From Sipunculus nudus (lineage: Eukaryota; Annelida; Sipuncula; Golfingiida; Sipunculidae), in NCBI GenBank assembly GCA_026874595.1, contig CM049316.1:34667339-34731338 (forward strand): 64,000 nt of DNA. The letters run 5' to 3'. Under the pieces are notes generated by a model that made no database searches, had not been told where the DNA came from, and saw only the letters and a program-made list of their open reading frames with translations. Position numbers and translations under genes: made by a program. This document shows positions 48,766 to 61,426 of the stretch, one piece after another; the stretch's first letter is position 1; the number at the start of each line of letters is the position of its first letter.

Positions 48766-51700
48766 ACAAAACTAGCCATTGATCCTGATTATTATAGCTT
48801 TAAAAAAGACTTCAGAGGATATAGATATAACATAGAGCATTGGAATATATAAAATCGCCCGAATGCTGTGAAGAAATGTAACGTTCAACAAAACGCCCGA
48901 ATAGTAATTTCATTAATTTACGGCCAATACGTGCCCCTTTGCCATTAAAAAGGCAGCACTAATGGTTTAAAAGTGATTTATAGAGACACATTTTATTCAA
49001 TCCGGTCATAATTAACTAAATGGGTCTAAATATCACTTTCATTCTTTCACGACATTTAAAAGCGTCATATTTTAACATTTCTTTCTTTCCTGTCCAATAA
49101 ATCTGACTTTCATCCTTAAGGCTAAAGCTTTATCTGCTGAAATAGCATTATCTTTAAAGAATATTTTACACTCTATCGAAACATTTTTCTGTAATCACGA
49201 CGTAAGTCACCTCCAAATTATTGCCCATAGGAAACATGTTTTCATTTTATTTTAAAGAAAGTTTATCTCTTGTACATATTTTTAACGCATTTTAAAGTGA
49301 CAAGTGGACTCATGAAAATAAACTGTTTTTGTCTGAAGAGAGAAATTAACTTAAAAATACATGTGCTTGATAATATAAAAAAAACATAAATTACGCGTCA
49401 TCCATAGAGAGTTAATATCTTTAACAATATTTGGGTCAATTTTGGTGGCTTTACCGGGTGCAAAATCATTATTTCAACTTTTCTTCCTCTTTTACCCCTT
49501 CCTCTTTTTTTCTTCTCTCCATGTTTGGGCTCGATCTTTAATTAATTTAATTGATTTCATTAATTTGATTTCAAATACTGACCTCTGGTTTCGGCTACCG
49601 TTATATAGGTGATGGGTTGTTAGCCATCATTCGGAAATTGCAGATACCTAGTTTATAGATCACATTTACTATTGTTGACACCGTAACTGCGAAAATAAAC
49701 GTTTATGAGATTATAAAGATGCAAATAGCATGTCATCCCGGTTCGCTGAATTTAACAGCTGGCGTAGATGTGACCAGCACATTTATTTTAATTATATATT
49801 TTTTTATTTGTGTATTTCATTATAATTTTAGATATGTGGCATCCAACTGTAAAATATTGTTCGGAGCAAAGTGCATGTTATACTCATGCTTTAAAAGCGT
49901 ATTTTCATAAAAGAAAAAAAACGTTTATTTTAATAAAAAGAGAACAAAGCGCATCACAGATAATAGGTGCGAATTGGAGATGTTCTATTGAAGTATTCAT
50001 CGCACGTAAGAGCCATTTTCAATCTTGTTCTTCGATTAGGGCTTAATTAAGGCGACTTTGATCAGATGAAACATCAATCAGCCTCTCTTTTGGTGTTGCG
50101 TCGAAGAAAAATAGTGTTTGTGCCTCTGTCAATAAAGATTATAAGAAATACGTGTTCCTATTAAAACTAATTCCTAATAACAGATCATTGACCTCTTGAT
50201 TGTTGTTATTAACTTTTTCACGTAACATCATTTCTAATCAAACTTGGCCCCCCTCTTTCTTAGTTCCAGACCGAACGGCATGAGGCAGGGGCGGGTAGAG
50301 GGTTTTGGAAAAGTGAGCAAAACCCTGGAAGACTGGTGAGAAAACCCCTGTAAAGATCCTCCGGTCCGAAAAAGACAGGGTAAAAAAATGGCTTGAAACC
50401 CTTCTTTAAAGGCTGTGGCCGCTGAAAAGGGGTAGTTTCGAACCCTCTGGACCTCTTCCCCTTGATCCGCTACCGAAGTGGGTTATTTTGAGTTAAAAGA
50501 TAAGTATTAAATATATCATGTGTAATACAAATGTCTTGAGGTTTTTTTTTTTTCTGAGTGTACATAATATGTCTAAGGACGGTATTGAGAGTTAATTTCT
50601 AGAGTACTATTCTTTGAAACATTCAAACGGAGCATCAAGATTCAGTACCCTGAGATTATAAAAAACACCCTTAAAAAGAAAGAGGGAGGCAAACCAGAGC
50701 GTTTTATGAATATCATTCATAACACCCAAATTACATGTTACTTACATGTAGTATTCAATTCTGGACATGAGATTAGTGTAACCGTGTAACTGTGTATATC
50801 GAGACCCAAGGTGCTATCGGATTAGAAATCATAATTTTGAACCGAACTCCCCTCTGCTTGAAATGTAGCGAGGAAATCGGAAAATCACGAGTCCGCTGGG
50901 ACATATCAATTGTGTTTGCTAATCGGCCACCAGTGGCAAAACAAGCGTGTCATATGTAGGCACCTCCAGATAACATGTGCGTCAGACGTGACACAGTGGC
51001 GATTACTTTATCTTCAGTAATCGCAATACTGACCCTCTGAGGTAAAATGTGCAATATCTATAGGTGATAATTCAGACGTCTAAAGGTTTTATTTCAACGC
51101 ATGGTGACCTCAATCATGGCATCAAGTAATTCGTCCATGAAATACGCATATATTGTTCAGATTTAATTTCCCATCGGACAAATTTATAAAGGAAGTGTCC
51201 CCTGGAAAGTCCAGAGGGATTTGCGCGCTGTCTAGAAAATAATGCGAACCATAAATATATGTTATATATGGAATAGACCATCCTATTTGAGTGGTGCGTT
51301 TTTGCCTTAACCTCAAAATGTCCGTGGATTTCTTGACAATAAAAGAGTCACATAAATAAACTTGATTGGTACATTGTACATCTATCGTGTCTGTTTTTGT
51401 TGTATCTCATTCTGTCCTGTCTAAATACATCATAGTTGTGATGTACATTTGAAGCTTAATGTGATTTTTATATACATTTGAAAGTGAAATGTAACCGTTA
51501 TACCCGAAATCACTCTTTGAAAGTTGACCCAGTTATACAGTTTCTTGTGTGGTGAATCTCGGACATGGTTTGTTGGTTTTAGGTCTAAAATTGAACGCTG
51601 TCCTTGCTACGGGATAACGTTCAAGTAATTTCATATAATCACCGCAATGATCCGTACTTAAATTTAATTGGAGGGTGATTTTTGCTTCCGGGGTGCTCAC

Positions 51701-52493
51701 GGTTTATCGAACTTCAATGGATATGTTTTCTATGAGTGGAACCTGTGAAAGTCCAATCAGTTCAATAGCCAATGGGAACAGATGTGATTTCTTCAAATAC
51801 TGAAATTACTCGCATCGAACGTCCTTAATGCCCTTCCGCAAGACAATAGGCAGAAATTTCCTTGAATATGCCTTAAATATGCCTCGTTTTCAATCCTCTT
51901 TTTGAGTGGTCCGGCAATCATTACGAAGTGACTAACGATAAGGAAAACTGTTAAGTGGCGAATTCAGTATTCGTCAATATGAATGTTAAATCACGATTTA
52001 ATTTTTCAGGATTGTCTGCACTTGAAACTTAATTCTTCAATTATTGTGGCCTGGTTTGAAGAGGAGGTTGATACATATGAGCACCATTTTGCACCTCTGA
52101 CATTCGAGAGTCTACTACCAGCGTCTAAGTGCCATCAGAGATTGTATCGGGGACCGTACAAAGACGCCCGATGTGGATGCTAGTATTTTAAAGTAAGCTT
52201 ACCAGTCTAAAGAAAATGCCAACCAAGTCCTGTATCAGGCGCGTATCCAAGGGAAGCCGCCTCATCCCCCCCCCCCCAAGCCGTCTTTGTGTGTAATACT
52301 GAAGGAAAACATTCTATAACATCAACTAGAAAATTAAAGGAAAAAATGTAGATATCAAAATATGAAAAATTTCTTAAATCAGTCATGCTTTCTTCAAGTT
52401 TCATTACTGTACACTTTCATATGCAAATAACAAACTTTTTCTCTTGTTTTTAGTGTTATAAAGGTTCAAGGATATTAAAATAGGCTGATTCTC

Positions 52494-52495
<2 letters not shown>
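48766..52495. other. Long non-coding stretch, nothing firm
   Basis: AT-rich, with ORFs below 80 residues only. A purine- and C-rich patch lies at 50,240-50,470 and a C13-14 run begins near 52,266. No repeats shared with other parts of the window were seen. Confidence 0.4.

Positions 52496-52543
<48 letters not shown>
52496..52543. repeat. (TA)n microsatellite
   Basis: About 24 TA units. Confidence 0.95.
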
Positions 52544-52545
<2 letters not shown>

Positions 52546-52647
52546 CGGAACCTAATATAAACAGATCACGTATGCGTGATGAACATACCTTTTGTAATGG
52601 AGATAAAAAAAATCAGATTCTGTAACACTAGGCAGGGTGATCTATAC

Positions 52648-53346
52648 GCTCTTTACACAGCGCTTTACCTATAGGGCTACTTCCTATATCGTAAGGCGCT
52701 GTTTGTTATGACCTCGTATCCTGCTTTGCAACACCAGAGGGGAGCACTGTATTTTTGTCCAATCAGATAAAACTTTGTGCTGGAAGACAAAGCCAAGCTA
52801 GGAATAAACGGAGCCAATCATATTCATTTCTTTTTGAGTGACAGCTCATCCCCCAGCGTAACCGTCTAAACAGGCCACAGGCTCAGAGAGAATTGCCCCT
52901 GACGTGGTTTGCTTAGGGCCTTGGGCACATAGGATGCTCGGCCGGTGAGCTGTAATTCAAACGAAACGTAACAACAAAGGCTGCGTGCACACCTCGCTGG
53001 CTGGTTTCAGTTCTGCAGACAACAGATACATGGCTACGCTAACACAGTCATAATGTCATAATCGAATCGGTCGATGATGCGAAAATGCAGATGGAGCAAT
53101 TTAAATTCGACCGGAAACTCATCAAACGGCGCTTGAAGCGCGGCAATGGGAGGAGCCAGGATGCCTGTTGAGTGTTTGTTTATTGGCATCTGATTGGCTG
53201 CTTGTCACATCGTACGCACGTTTATTTCAGTGGACAACAAACCGCCATCTGGTGTCTAAATATATCATAAACGGTCAAAGCTGGCAGCGTGAAAATCAGT
53301 TGCTTCTTTAGAAGCGCAAGATTTCCGCTGCCTCGGGAGCGTAGGT
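52648..53346 (+). promoter_or_regulatory. Duplicated promoter-like block, copy 1
   Basis: It aligns with 61,427-61,868 in the same direction as ordered islands: CGCTGTTTGTTATGACCTC, ACACCAGAGGGG, TGTGCTGGAAGA, TTGAxTGACAGCTCAT, TGATTGGCTGCT and AAGATTTCCGCTGCCTCGGG. It holds CCAAT at 52,759 and 52,814 and inverted CCAAT at 53,182 and 53,193. CACCAGAGGGGAGCA (52,732-52,746) resembles a CTCF site. This copy is about 260 bases longer than the other. The pattern of short conserved islands suits a promoter and leader of a duplicated gene, but no adjoining exon is recognised. It could instead be a repeat family. Confidence 0.45.
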
Positions 53347-54633
53347 GATCTAGGGGAATGAATAAAGGAGTCAGTGGTTTTTTGTAAACAACCCTAACAT
53401 TACAGTTAACTTAATCAATACAATTACACAGTACAATAACAGTATAACATCAAATCAATATAATCACACAGCCTAATAAACAAAGTGCACATTAACTGGA
53501 TAACATCACCGCCACAGCGACAAATTCTTTAAATGTATACTCTCGGAGAATAACAGTCCAATGTAAAGCTCTTGTTACAATCCAGAAAGTAAACTTGAGG
53601 CAGGCAGCATTAAATTGTATAGAGTTAGTAATAGTAGAATCCCTGAAATTACTGGATAATCGGATTTTTGGCTCTAAAACATAGCCCCCTATTTACAACT
53701 TCTCACCCCAAGCCGAGAATATTCCACTACTCGAAGTCGAACAGTCAAAAGAATCCAACACAACACACAGTAAACACGCGTTACAGGAATCATCTAGAAA
53801 AACATCGCTGTGTCTCTACATACCAGGGTCCACACGTGACGACCCGCCTCGGCCAGGCGAGAAAGCCCCAAGCTAGCATGACAACGAAAGTTCAACCAAT
53901 ACGGATTAAACTGAGAATGCAACAAGGGGCCAGACACGGGCGCTACCACACGAGTTATGCCCGAAAAAGAGCACCTGTAACAATATATATATAGGCCAAT
54001 ACCAAGAGACAATGCACAAATACTTAAAACCAATTTAAATTAACTACAGGTTCTAGGCCTTGTACGTGGTTTTCGGAGAAGCAAACCAACCATGTCAGTA
54101 ATTGACTCGGAATTAGGAACATAGCTTTCCAATTAACCTAGATACGCCGAATCTTACCGACAAAAGTAATGTGAACTTCAAGAACAAAAAAAATGTCAGC
54201 CAGACGTTAAGAGGTAGCAACATGCCTCAGATTCTGCCACTTGAGCATAGAGTTTACTTGGCGCTGAGTCGATAAATAACGTAGACGTTGCTATTGCCCT
54301 TAGACTGTACGTTCCCTCAGGTCAATGTTATGTCCGGAATACATGACAGCTATTAAGCCACCCCCGCACAGGAGAAGGGGAGGCGTGACGGGGTTGTTGA
54401 GCTTATTTCTAAATCACGATTTAGTCAATATCTGTGTGGGTGGACTTTCTTCTATAAGTACAACCCCATATATTACAGTTTTATCTTCCGTGTTTGCGAT
54501 AGAGCACCAAGATTTTAGATACGTCACACGTGGTTCATGACGCTCAGCTGACTAACATGACATTTTATCTTAACAATTACAACAGGAATTTATACTCTTA
54601 AAGCCAACATTAAATTAACTTAAGATATGATCT

Positions 54634-54752
54634 TGACCTTTGACTTTCTGACACAAAAGTCGACAGGGTTCTATATGAAGACATATGAAGACTGAATCCA
54701 GTCATGCCTATACCGGATGCACACGAGAAGAATTAGATCAAGGTCAAGGTCA
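54634..54752. promoter_or_regulatory. Nuclear-receptor half-site direct repeats
   Basis: 54,634-54,646 reads TGACCTTTGACTT, a DR1-like pair on the minus strand. 54,741-54,752 reads AGGTCAAGGTCA, a perfect DR0, within TCAAGGTCA extended half-sites. Such repeats also occur in dispersed mollusc-type repeats, so this may be repeat sequence rather than an enhancer. Confidence 0.35.
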
Positions 54753-54883
54753 CTTGTTTTCAAACTTCTTTGCATGCACGTGACATTTAGTTTTGACTTT
54801 TACCTTATATCCAAATTCGAACACTTTATATATAGCACGGATTTGACCCCTGTGCCTGTTATCCGATGCGGCTGATTTCCCTA

Positions 54884-54915
54884 AATTGACATTTCCCTAA
54901 ATTGACAGATAATAC
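54884..54915 (+). repeat. 16-bp tandem duplication
   Basis: TTTCCCTAAATTGACA occurs twice in direct succession without change. Confidence 0.85.
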
Positions 54916-56239
54916 ATTTGCACATTTTTTTAACTGAACTAATTTTCAAATTACACTGCTCGGACATTTAGTCTTCTGTTGATAGGGGATGCTCCGTGGA
55001 CTTTCTGGGTATCACGCCAACGACCTGTGGGTTACATTTGTTATACTGTAATGGTTACGCAATCTCAGTGTACACAATCAAACCTGCGTGTTCAGCGACA
55101 AGACTGTCAAATAGCAGTCGACTTCACCAACGGATTTTTAAGTGCAAGTCAAAGTCCGGGTCCAAGTTCTCCCATGTATAGAGTCCAAGTAACTTGGTCA
55201 ACTCCTGACCTAAAGTAAATAGTACATGTAATACATCTCTTCCGACAAATACTTGAGACAACTATATACTTTTCAACTACATTATGACATCTACCTAACC
55301 ATCAGCGTCAGAACAACATCAGCTGTTGGAGGTATGTGAGGGTTTCTTGGTAAAAGGACAATTATGGTTAAATCAAAGAAGCTCGCTGCGGTGCAAACTT
55401 GCGTACAATAATTATTCGTGTGTTCTGGTTAGCGCAATACAAGGTAATTAGCAAATAGAGAGTTTTGGTTATTTTGCAAGGTGAAATTCAGATTCTAAAG
55501 TTAATTCGCGATGGGCAAACGATTGACAATGGAGCAGGCTTGTTCCGTGTGATCCAATATTAATTTTTTTTAAAATGTATATTTTGCTAAGGCATTTTAT
55601 CATGTATTTCCCTTAAATGAAAAGAGAAGACACTCTTTAACACAAGTTATTATCTGCTCCCCTAGATTTAACTGAAACAGCTGATAGCTTATCTTGAATA
55701 TTCATTTCGGACCTTTGGGATTCGAAGAGCTTCTGTTATATTTGATAAGTGCGGGGGGCTGTGTTTGGAAGTGGCATATATGTGTACTTGTCTGACAAGT
55801 GCGATAGGATAAAGTCACTCAGGCATTAAAATAATTGCATAACGTGGACATTTATTGCATTTAGGGATCGTGGAGCAGAAATTTATCATCTTATTTAGTG
55901 CCAGAAATGAAAATAAAACGCTCCAATGTCAGCTACAAATGAAGTTAACACAACACAGCCGGGAGTCCCAAACCGACTGCCGTGACACAATGAGAATGTG
56001 ACACTGTTATTGGATTCTAGCTGGTATATGGCCCAAATGATTGGAAGAAAACTGCATCACACTTGTATATATAAATATGATTACATGCTTTACTTCCGAC
56101 AATATCTCATATATATGTGCCCTCTGTTGACGTCCTCGTTGTCCATAAAAAGGATCTACATATATCTGACGTCTGTTAACCAAATATAATCTCTTGACCT
56201 TTTTATAAAAAATGATCCAATCGCAGAAGACTGTTCGTT

Positions 56240-56320
56240 TTGTAAAAACGTGTTTATATACATGCGTGTGTGTGTGTGTGTGAGTAGGGGAGGAGGAGGC
56301 GCCAAAATAATCCAAGGCAT
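56240..56320 (+). repeat. Partial unit of the 171-177 bp repeat
   Basis: TTTGTAAAAACGTGTTTATA, a (TG)n tract and GGCGCCAAAATA match the second half of the units at 56.95-57.4 kb. The SINE at 56.4 kb and unique sequence separate it from the array, so the array was probably once longer. Confidence 0.65.
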
Positions 56321-56357
56321 ACGAACCAGTTAGAGTATATGTATTAAGGTATTAAGG

Positions 56358-56510
56358 TTGACATAAAGCGGACCGAACTGTCTCGCTAGTTATAAAGCTT
56401 GCTTCCCTAGCGAAGCGGTTGGAACGCCGAACATGCGCGCCACCGACGTGGGTTCGAATCCCACATCGGCCCAATATTTCCCCTAAACAATTTGTCTTCG
56501 TAACAATACT
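56358..56510 (+). mobile_element. tRNA-derived SINE with intact Pol III boxes
   Basis: The A box TAGCGAAGCGG (56,408-56,418) fits TRGYnnARnGG and the B box GGTTCGAATCC (56,451-56,461) fits the consensus exactly; the spacing is tRNA-like. The T arm GTGGG-TTCGAAT-CCCAC can pair, but the 5' sequence cannot form an acceptor stem with ATCGGCC, so this is not a working tRNA. The leader TGACATAAAGCGGACCGAAC and the tail CAATTTGTCTTCGTAACA also occur, inverted, in the two copies at 10.7-11.1 kb, which shows a dispersed element. Confidence 0.75.
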
Positions 56511-56954
56511 TGATCATGTCTTCACATTTCTTAACTCATCAAGGCGTTTTTTATGTCATGTAATGTAATGTCACTGTGATATAATATCTATATTATCTAT
56601 ATTTTGTGAAATGTCTACCGGGGTAATATCTGAAATCAACGTTGTCACTTGCATTACAAATGTATTACCAGGTTTTGCTTATTGTTCTTTCTTCAAATCT
56701 TATCTTCTATAAATATGATGGAGACATCGTATTACGCATGATCGATAACAGATTATCTCGGTTTTGATATCTCAACATATCAATATTGAATGCTTTGCAC
56801 CGTTAGCGTATTATTAACACAACCATTGATATATTGTTATAACGGATTTATGTTATATATGTTATATACACAATTCTCTTTAATTGTTAAACAAATGTAT
56901 ATAGTATCTTCTTATTGAATGCTTGGAGAGTAGTTATATTAGCGTTCAAGTGCT
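56511..56954. other. Non-coding stretch, nothing recognised
   Basis: AT-rich, no supported feature. Confidence 0.4.
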
Positions 56955-57398
56955 ATTTGTACAATCTAAAAGAAATAAATTTGTTTTAACCTACCAGAAT
57001 TCTGCGAAAGGTATATTATATATTTTGCAACAGGTGCTCTTTGAACTAGTTTTCACATGTTTGTGTGTAAAAAACGTGTTTATAATATGCTTGTGTGCGT
57101 GTGTGTGGAGGGGAGGGGGAGGCGCCAAAATATTTGTACAACCTAAAAGAAATAAATTTGTTTAAACCAACCAGAATTCTGCAAAGGGTATATAATATAT
57201 TTTGCAACCGGTGATCTTTTAACAAGTTTTCACACGTTTGTTCGTAAAAAAATTGTTTATAACATGCGTGTGTGTGTGTGTGTGGAGGGGAGGCGCCAAA
57301 ATATTTGTACAATCTAAAAGAAATAAATTTGTTTAAACCAACCAGAAGTCTGCAAAGGGTATATTATATACTGGTGATATTTTTTTAACTAGTTTTCA
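56955..57398 (+). repeat. 171-177 bp tandem repeat, 2.5 units
   Basis: Units start ATTTGTACAA at 56,955, 57,132 and 57,303. Each runs through AAAAGAAATAAATTTGTTT, CCAGAA(T/G)TCTGC, GTATAT and TTTTCACA. The first two continue through GTGTTTATA or TTGTTTATA, (TG)n and GGGGAGG-GGCGCCAAAAT. The third is cut short. Small ORFs with conserved-looking translations are repeat artefacts. Confidence 0.88.
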
Positions 57399-58324
57399 CA
57401 CTGACGCAGACAGCCACCTTAACTTCGGCTACAATGCCTTTTCTTTGTAAACAAGCCCAAACACCCCTCTCAGAGACGATATATGATGGCTTTTAAGTTT
57501 TATTAATATTTTTTGTATTTGAAGCTTTCTAAAAGGTTTCAATTAAGCCTCCACTAGGAGCTAGAATATTATATATTTTATATTCATATATATCTTTTTT
57601 ATTTTAATAAACTCTAGGTCAAGATAGTTTTGGAGCTCTTTCTATGGAAAGAATTTGATTTCTTCTGTATTTTCTTCTGAGTGTCTGTGCTGGATCTCTT
57701 ATTTCCAACACCTGATTTTTATTTTTTTTTTATCTCTGCTGGATCCAAGGTTCCTATATTTTATAGTCTGTTCCCTCTTATGGTTAAGGTGCGGGGATGG
57801 ATGGAGGATTCCAGTTGAACGCTGTGCGATTGTAGACCTCTACGTTTTGATACAAGTTAACGTCTTTTCCCATATCAGGAAAATAACATGCCAACTGAGC
57901 TCAAGTACACTAGAAACAAGACGTCTGCTTCACTTGGTAAGCCCAGCATACACCGCCCACACTGCTTTTGTTTGTTCAGACGGACTTTCAACTGCAAATA
58001 ATTCTTTTTTCGGCAGCTGAGCAGTAGCTGAGAACTAAAGGTGACAGTTGGAATCTTAAAAATGTGCCAAACAAGGAACATAGTCGGAGACATCGTGCGA
58101 GTCACATACAACAAAAGTTATATTTAGTAGTGTCTGAAGGTCATTAAATACACCTTTTTCTTGAATCGATATAAAAATAGTTTGCCTGCATACTGAAACG
58201 CAGTGAATAGTGTTTTTAACTGTGAATATGGAATGTTCGCAAATTGTCATTACTTGATTTGTGGTAATTCGAGATTAAAAATAAAAAATAATATTTACAA
58301 ACTGGTACGTCTTGTATTAAGTTC
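57399..58324. other. Non-coding stretch with unsupported hydrophobic ORF
   Basis: A 121-residue plus-strand ORF (57,655-58,020) is rich in F, L and S because of a TTT/TCT-rich start. No family is recognised and no promoter or splice context supports it. Confidence 0.35.

Positions 58325-58325
<1 letters not shown>

Positions 58326-58381
<56 letters not shown>
58326..58381. repeat. (TA)n microsatellite
   Basis: About 27 TA units. Confidence 0.95.
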
Positions 58382-58385
<4 letters not shown>

Positions 58386-58829
58386 GATTCCTTTAGGTAT
58401 CAAATTTCCGTTTTATTTATTTGTCAGTGATGTTGTCATATTATTTGCTTTTATTTTTAATATAATGCTTCGCTTAACATGAATTGTAGATCATGTTTGT
58501 TTGAGCGGAACAGTCTGATCTGGTTTTATTAATGAATATATACATTGTTTATCACTTTACAATTGAAACAGTTTATCCTTTAGCTGAGAAGTTTGCTTCG
58601 TGAGAACGTTTGTAAAATGATAACGGGGAACACAGATAAAATGATAATATTCGCTCGACTGTTGAACGTCCTGATATTCTGACGACTTACGTATCCAGAA
58701 AGATTTTGCCTCTAACGTCACTTACACGTTATGGGAACTTTAATCTTGTTCACGTCAACCGCATGAGATGATAATAAGTTCTACTTAAGTTTAAACTTTT
58801 CAACTATTTTTTATTTGGATATATTGTTA

Positions 58830-58839
58830 AAGTATATAT

Positions 58840-58881
<42 letters not shown>
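58830..58881. repeat. (TA)n microsatellite
   Basis: TA tract with CATACA interruptions at its left side. Confidence 0.93.
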
Positions 58882-59103
58882 ATACAGAAAAAAATGTAAC
58901 AACATATTGTCAGAGTCTGCCAAAGGAAAGGGGCAGCTGAAATATCCAGCCGTATAACTTCCTGTAAGACAGGGGTCCCTCGCCCCTTCGTTTTCGACGA
59001 AAATAAATCTGTGGAATACGAAAATATATGCCTGTTGCCGAAACAGGGGCGGATACACGGTATGAAAATGAAGGGGGGAGCAGAGGGGGTAACATTGGCA
59101 CAT

Positions 59104-59268
59104 ATAGATACATAGATAGATGGATAGATAGATGGATGGATGGATAAATGGATGGACGCCACGACGGACGGACGGCACGACGGATGGATGGATAAGATAA
59201 CAGACAGATAGACAGACAGGCAGAAAGACAGATAGAGAGATAGAGAGATAGATAGATAGATAGAATCC
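59104..59268. repeat. Compound GATA/GATG/GACG/GACA tetranucleotide repeat
   Basis: Tetramers GATA, GATG, GACG, GACA and GAGA follow one another with few interruptions. All three minus-strand ORFs over it (up to 163 residues, reading SIYLSIYLS and similar) are products of the repeat. Confidence 0.93.
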
Positions 59269-61426
59269 CAATTAATTTTAACACCGCTTCCGGTTATACT
59301 TAAGTTATGTGGTGTCAATTGAAACTACTCCCCCTTCATCTTATAGGCACTTTTGGGTTTTGGGTCAGTGGGTCACGCCTTTTGAGCGGAAATCAGTCCA
59401 GTAGTCAAGTGTCTAATCGACACCAAATATTCGCCTAGCTTACTTACTTGTCAAAGACCACAGGTAACTAGGTTCGTTATTCCCAGCCCGGTCTGAATTC
59501 CTTGCAATGGCACGTTTTTTTCCGGGATAGTGAAGAATTGTCTGTGCTACATAGCTTAACTGAAACACTGTAACTGGTGATACAACAACAGGTTTAAGGT
59601 ACTGACTTTATCCATTCGACCATTATAACTATTAGACCCGGTTACCGGGCTTATTGCCGGGGTTGGGGAGATTTATTAACTAAGATGTGAAATGTTGGCT
59701 CATTTTTTTTAATCCAAATGTTAACATAAATTTAGGTTTTCAGTGGGAAACTGTCTCCATAAGATATGTATAAACATTTTGGCACGACTGCAGAATAACT
59801 CACGCACCTCTCTTAGGCAAAACACTTCTGTGAACAGAAAACGTTTCTATGTACAGCTGCTTGTATCTTAATTTTGCCACTTACTTTTAAATTACATGAA
59901 TCCTTAACATCATACCGTCCGTCCGTATAAACTCATAATCTGGTGGAGACAGTGCGTGAGTGATCCTGCAGTCGTTTCAATATTTTTAACATTCATTCTG
60001 TGGTTCTGTCCTCTTGGCAAGAAATTTATACCCCGGTATGTTTATCTGACCTGGCCAGTGATGGTGTTGACATTGCTAACCGGAATGAGACGCGGGGGCA
60101 TTCAGGTTTTCGATGATATTTGACTGGATTCTATCGGTCGACGTATAAAGATTAGGTTAATGTGAGGAACACATGAAAGATTTATTAAATGTACGTTGCA
60201 AGGAAACTGTTCCTGAAGAAAGAAACAGAAATGTGCATACCTCGTAAGTAGCAGAAGCGGACCCAACGGAATTCCATGCAGAGGGTCCGTATCCATTTTC
60301 AACCGCCGCAATGTTTTTTTTTTCATCGTATCAGGCAAATTTTGAGGCCTGAAACCCCAGACACCACTCCACCCCACCCCACGCCACGGATGTTCCTGAA
60401 ATTGGGACCTTGAATAAGGTTTTGTCATTAATCCTCCTTGGTTGAACTCTCCATTTCATAAAGCGAGAAACATGTGATTTTCTCTTTTACTGTCCTCGCA
60501 TGTGGGTCAAATCCCTCATTGAAAGCAAGCGCTATTCATATGAACAATAGTCCTTAGTGTTAGGGGTTAAGTGACCACGATGTACGCATTCCGGTGATTG
60601 CCGAAGGCAGTTCGGCTGTGCTCGGTAAAAAAATGGAAAAATCACTCAAAATTATATGTATATTAAAAATTATTGATTTTCATATCGCCTATGTCACTGC
60701 GGGGATAATAACCTTTAAAATGATGTATGGCACAATATTGTACACAGCGCAGTTTTAGAGAACATTGCGCACAAACGTGAACTGAATTCCTTTTATAAGT
60801 ATTAGATTCTTGGTAATAAATGTACAGGAAGGCAGGAAATGAACTTTTAAACATCTCTTCCCATGGATCACAATCCACATTATATATTTACTGTTGCTAG
60901 TACACTGAATACTTTAAACAAATACATCAATACAAATGGCAAAAACTGAATTTGTCTTCCGAACCTTTGTTTTTTCAAACTGTCGCTGAATCAAACTTAA
61001 TCTTTCTCGCATTATTATGACTATCGAGAACTATATGGATTTGTATTCTTTTATTTTAGGTCACATTCCAAAATTTGACTTAAGGCCATGCAAAAACAAA
61101 ATTATGTTTCTACGTATGTGCGGATCGTATTGTTTGTGGATCATTTTATTTTGCAAATGAAGACCAGGTCCTCTCTATATATTGTTTGCTAATCTGTGCG
61201 GTGGCACAAATTCCTTGAAAGAATTCTTAAAAGTATAGAAAATTGAATAAATTCACAATTAAAGCAAATTTTTTTTTATACTCCGGAGGTTGTGGGCATA
61301 TTCGAGTACAGACTCGATCCCCTAACACACGAGTTGTGCACGTGTTCTGCTCTCTGGATTGGCTGGTTACCTGTCGCTGAGATCGGTGCCGGTTTTGTGT
61401 CCTGCCTTTGGCTTTGGGGCTGTTGC
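59269..61426. other. Non-coding stretch, nothing recognised
   Basis: No supported gene. An ORF at 60,428-60,102 (minus, 108 residues) matches no family. Confidence 0.4.

Larger units (their letters stand above)
53347..56245. other. Non-coding stretch with weak motifs
   Basis: ORFs at 53,668-53,994 (plus) and 54,033-53,794 (minus) overlap each other and match no family. A TATATATA motif sits at about 53,984. Nuclear-receptor half-site repeats at 54.63-54.75 kb are listed separately. Confidence 0.35.

Noticed and set aside
53668-54033. Overlapping sense and antisense ORFs near a TATATATA motif
   Set aside because: They oppose each other over the same bases and resemble no protein; a TATA-like string is expected often in this AT-rich DNA.
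56408-56466. Possible functional tRNA gene
   Set aside because: A and B boxes are good but no acceptor stem can pair with the ATCGGCC after the T arm, and related copies at 10.7 kb share non-tRNA flanks; it is a SINE head.
58804-59318. Three overlapping minus-strand ORFs of 124-163 residues
   Set aside because: All are translations of the GATA-type repeat and a (TA)n tract (ISLSIYLS and YIYIYI); repeats with a four-base unit leave several frames open.
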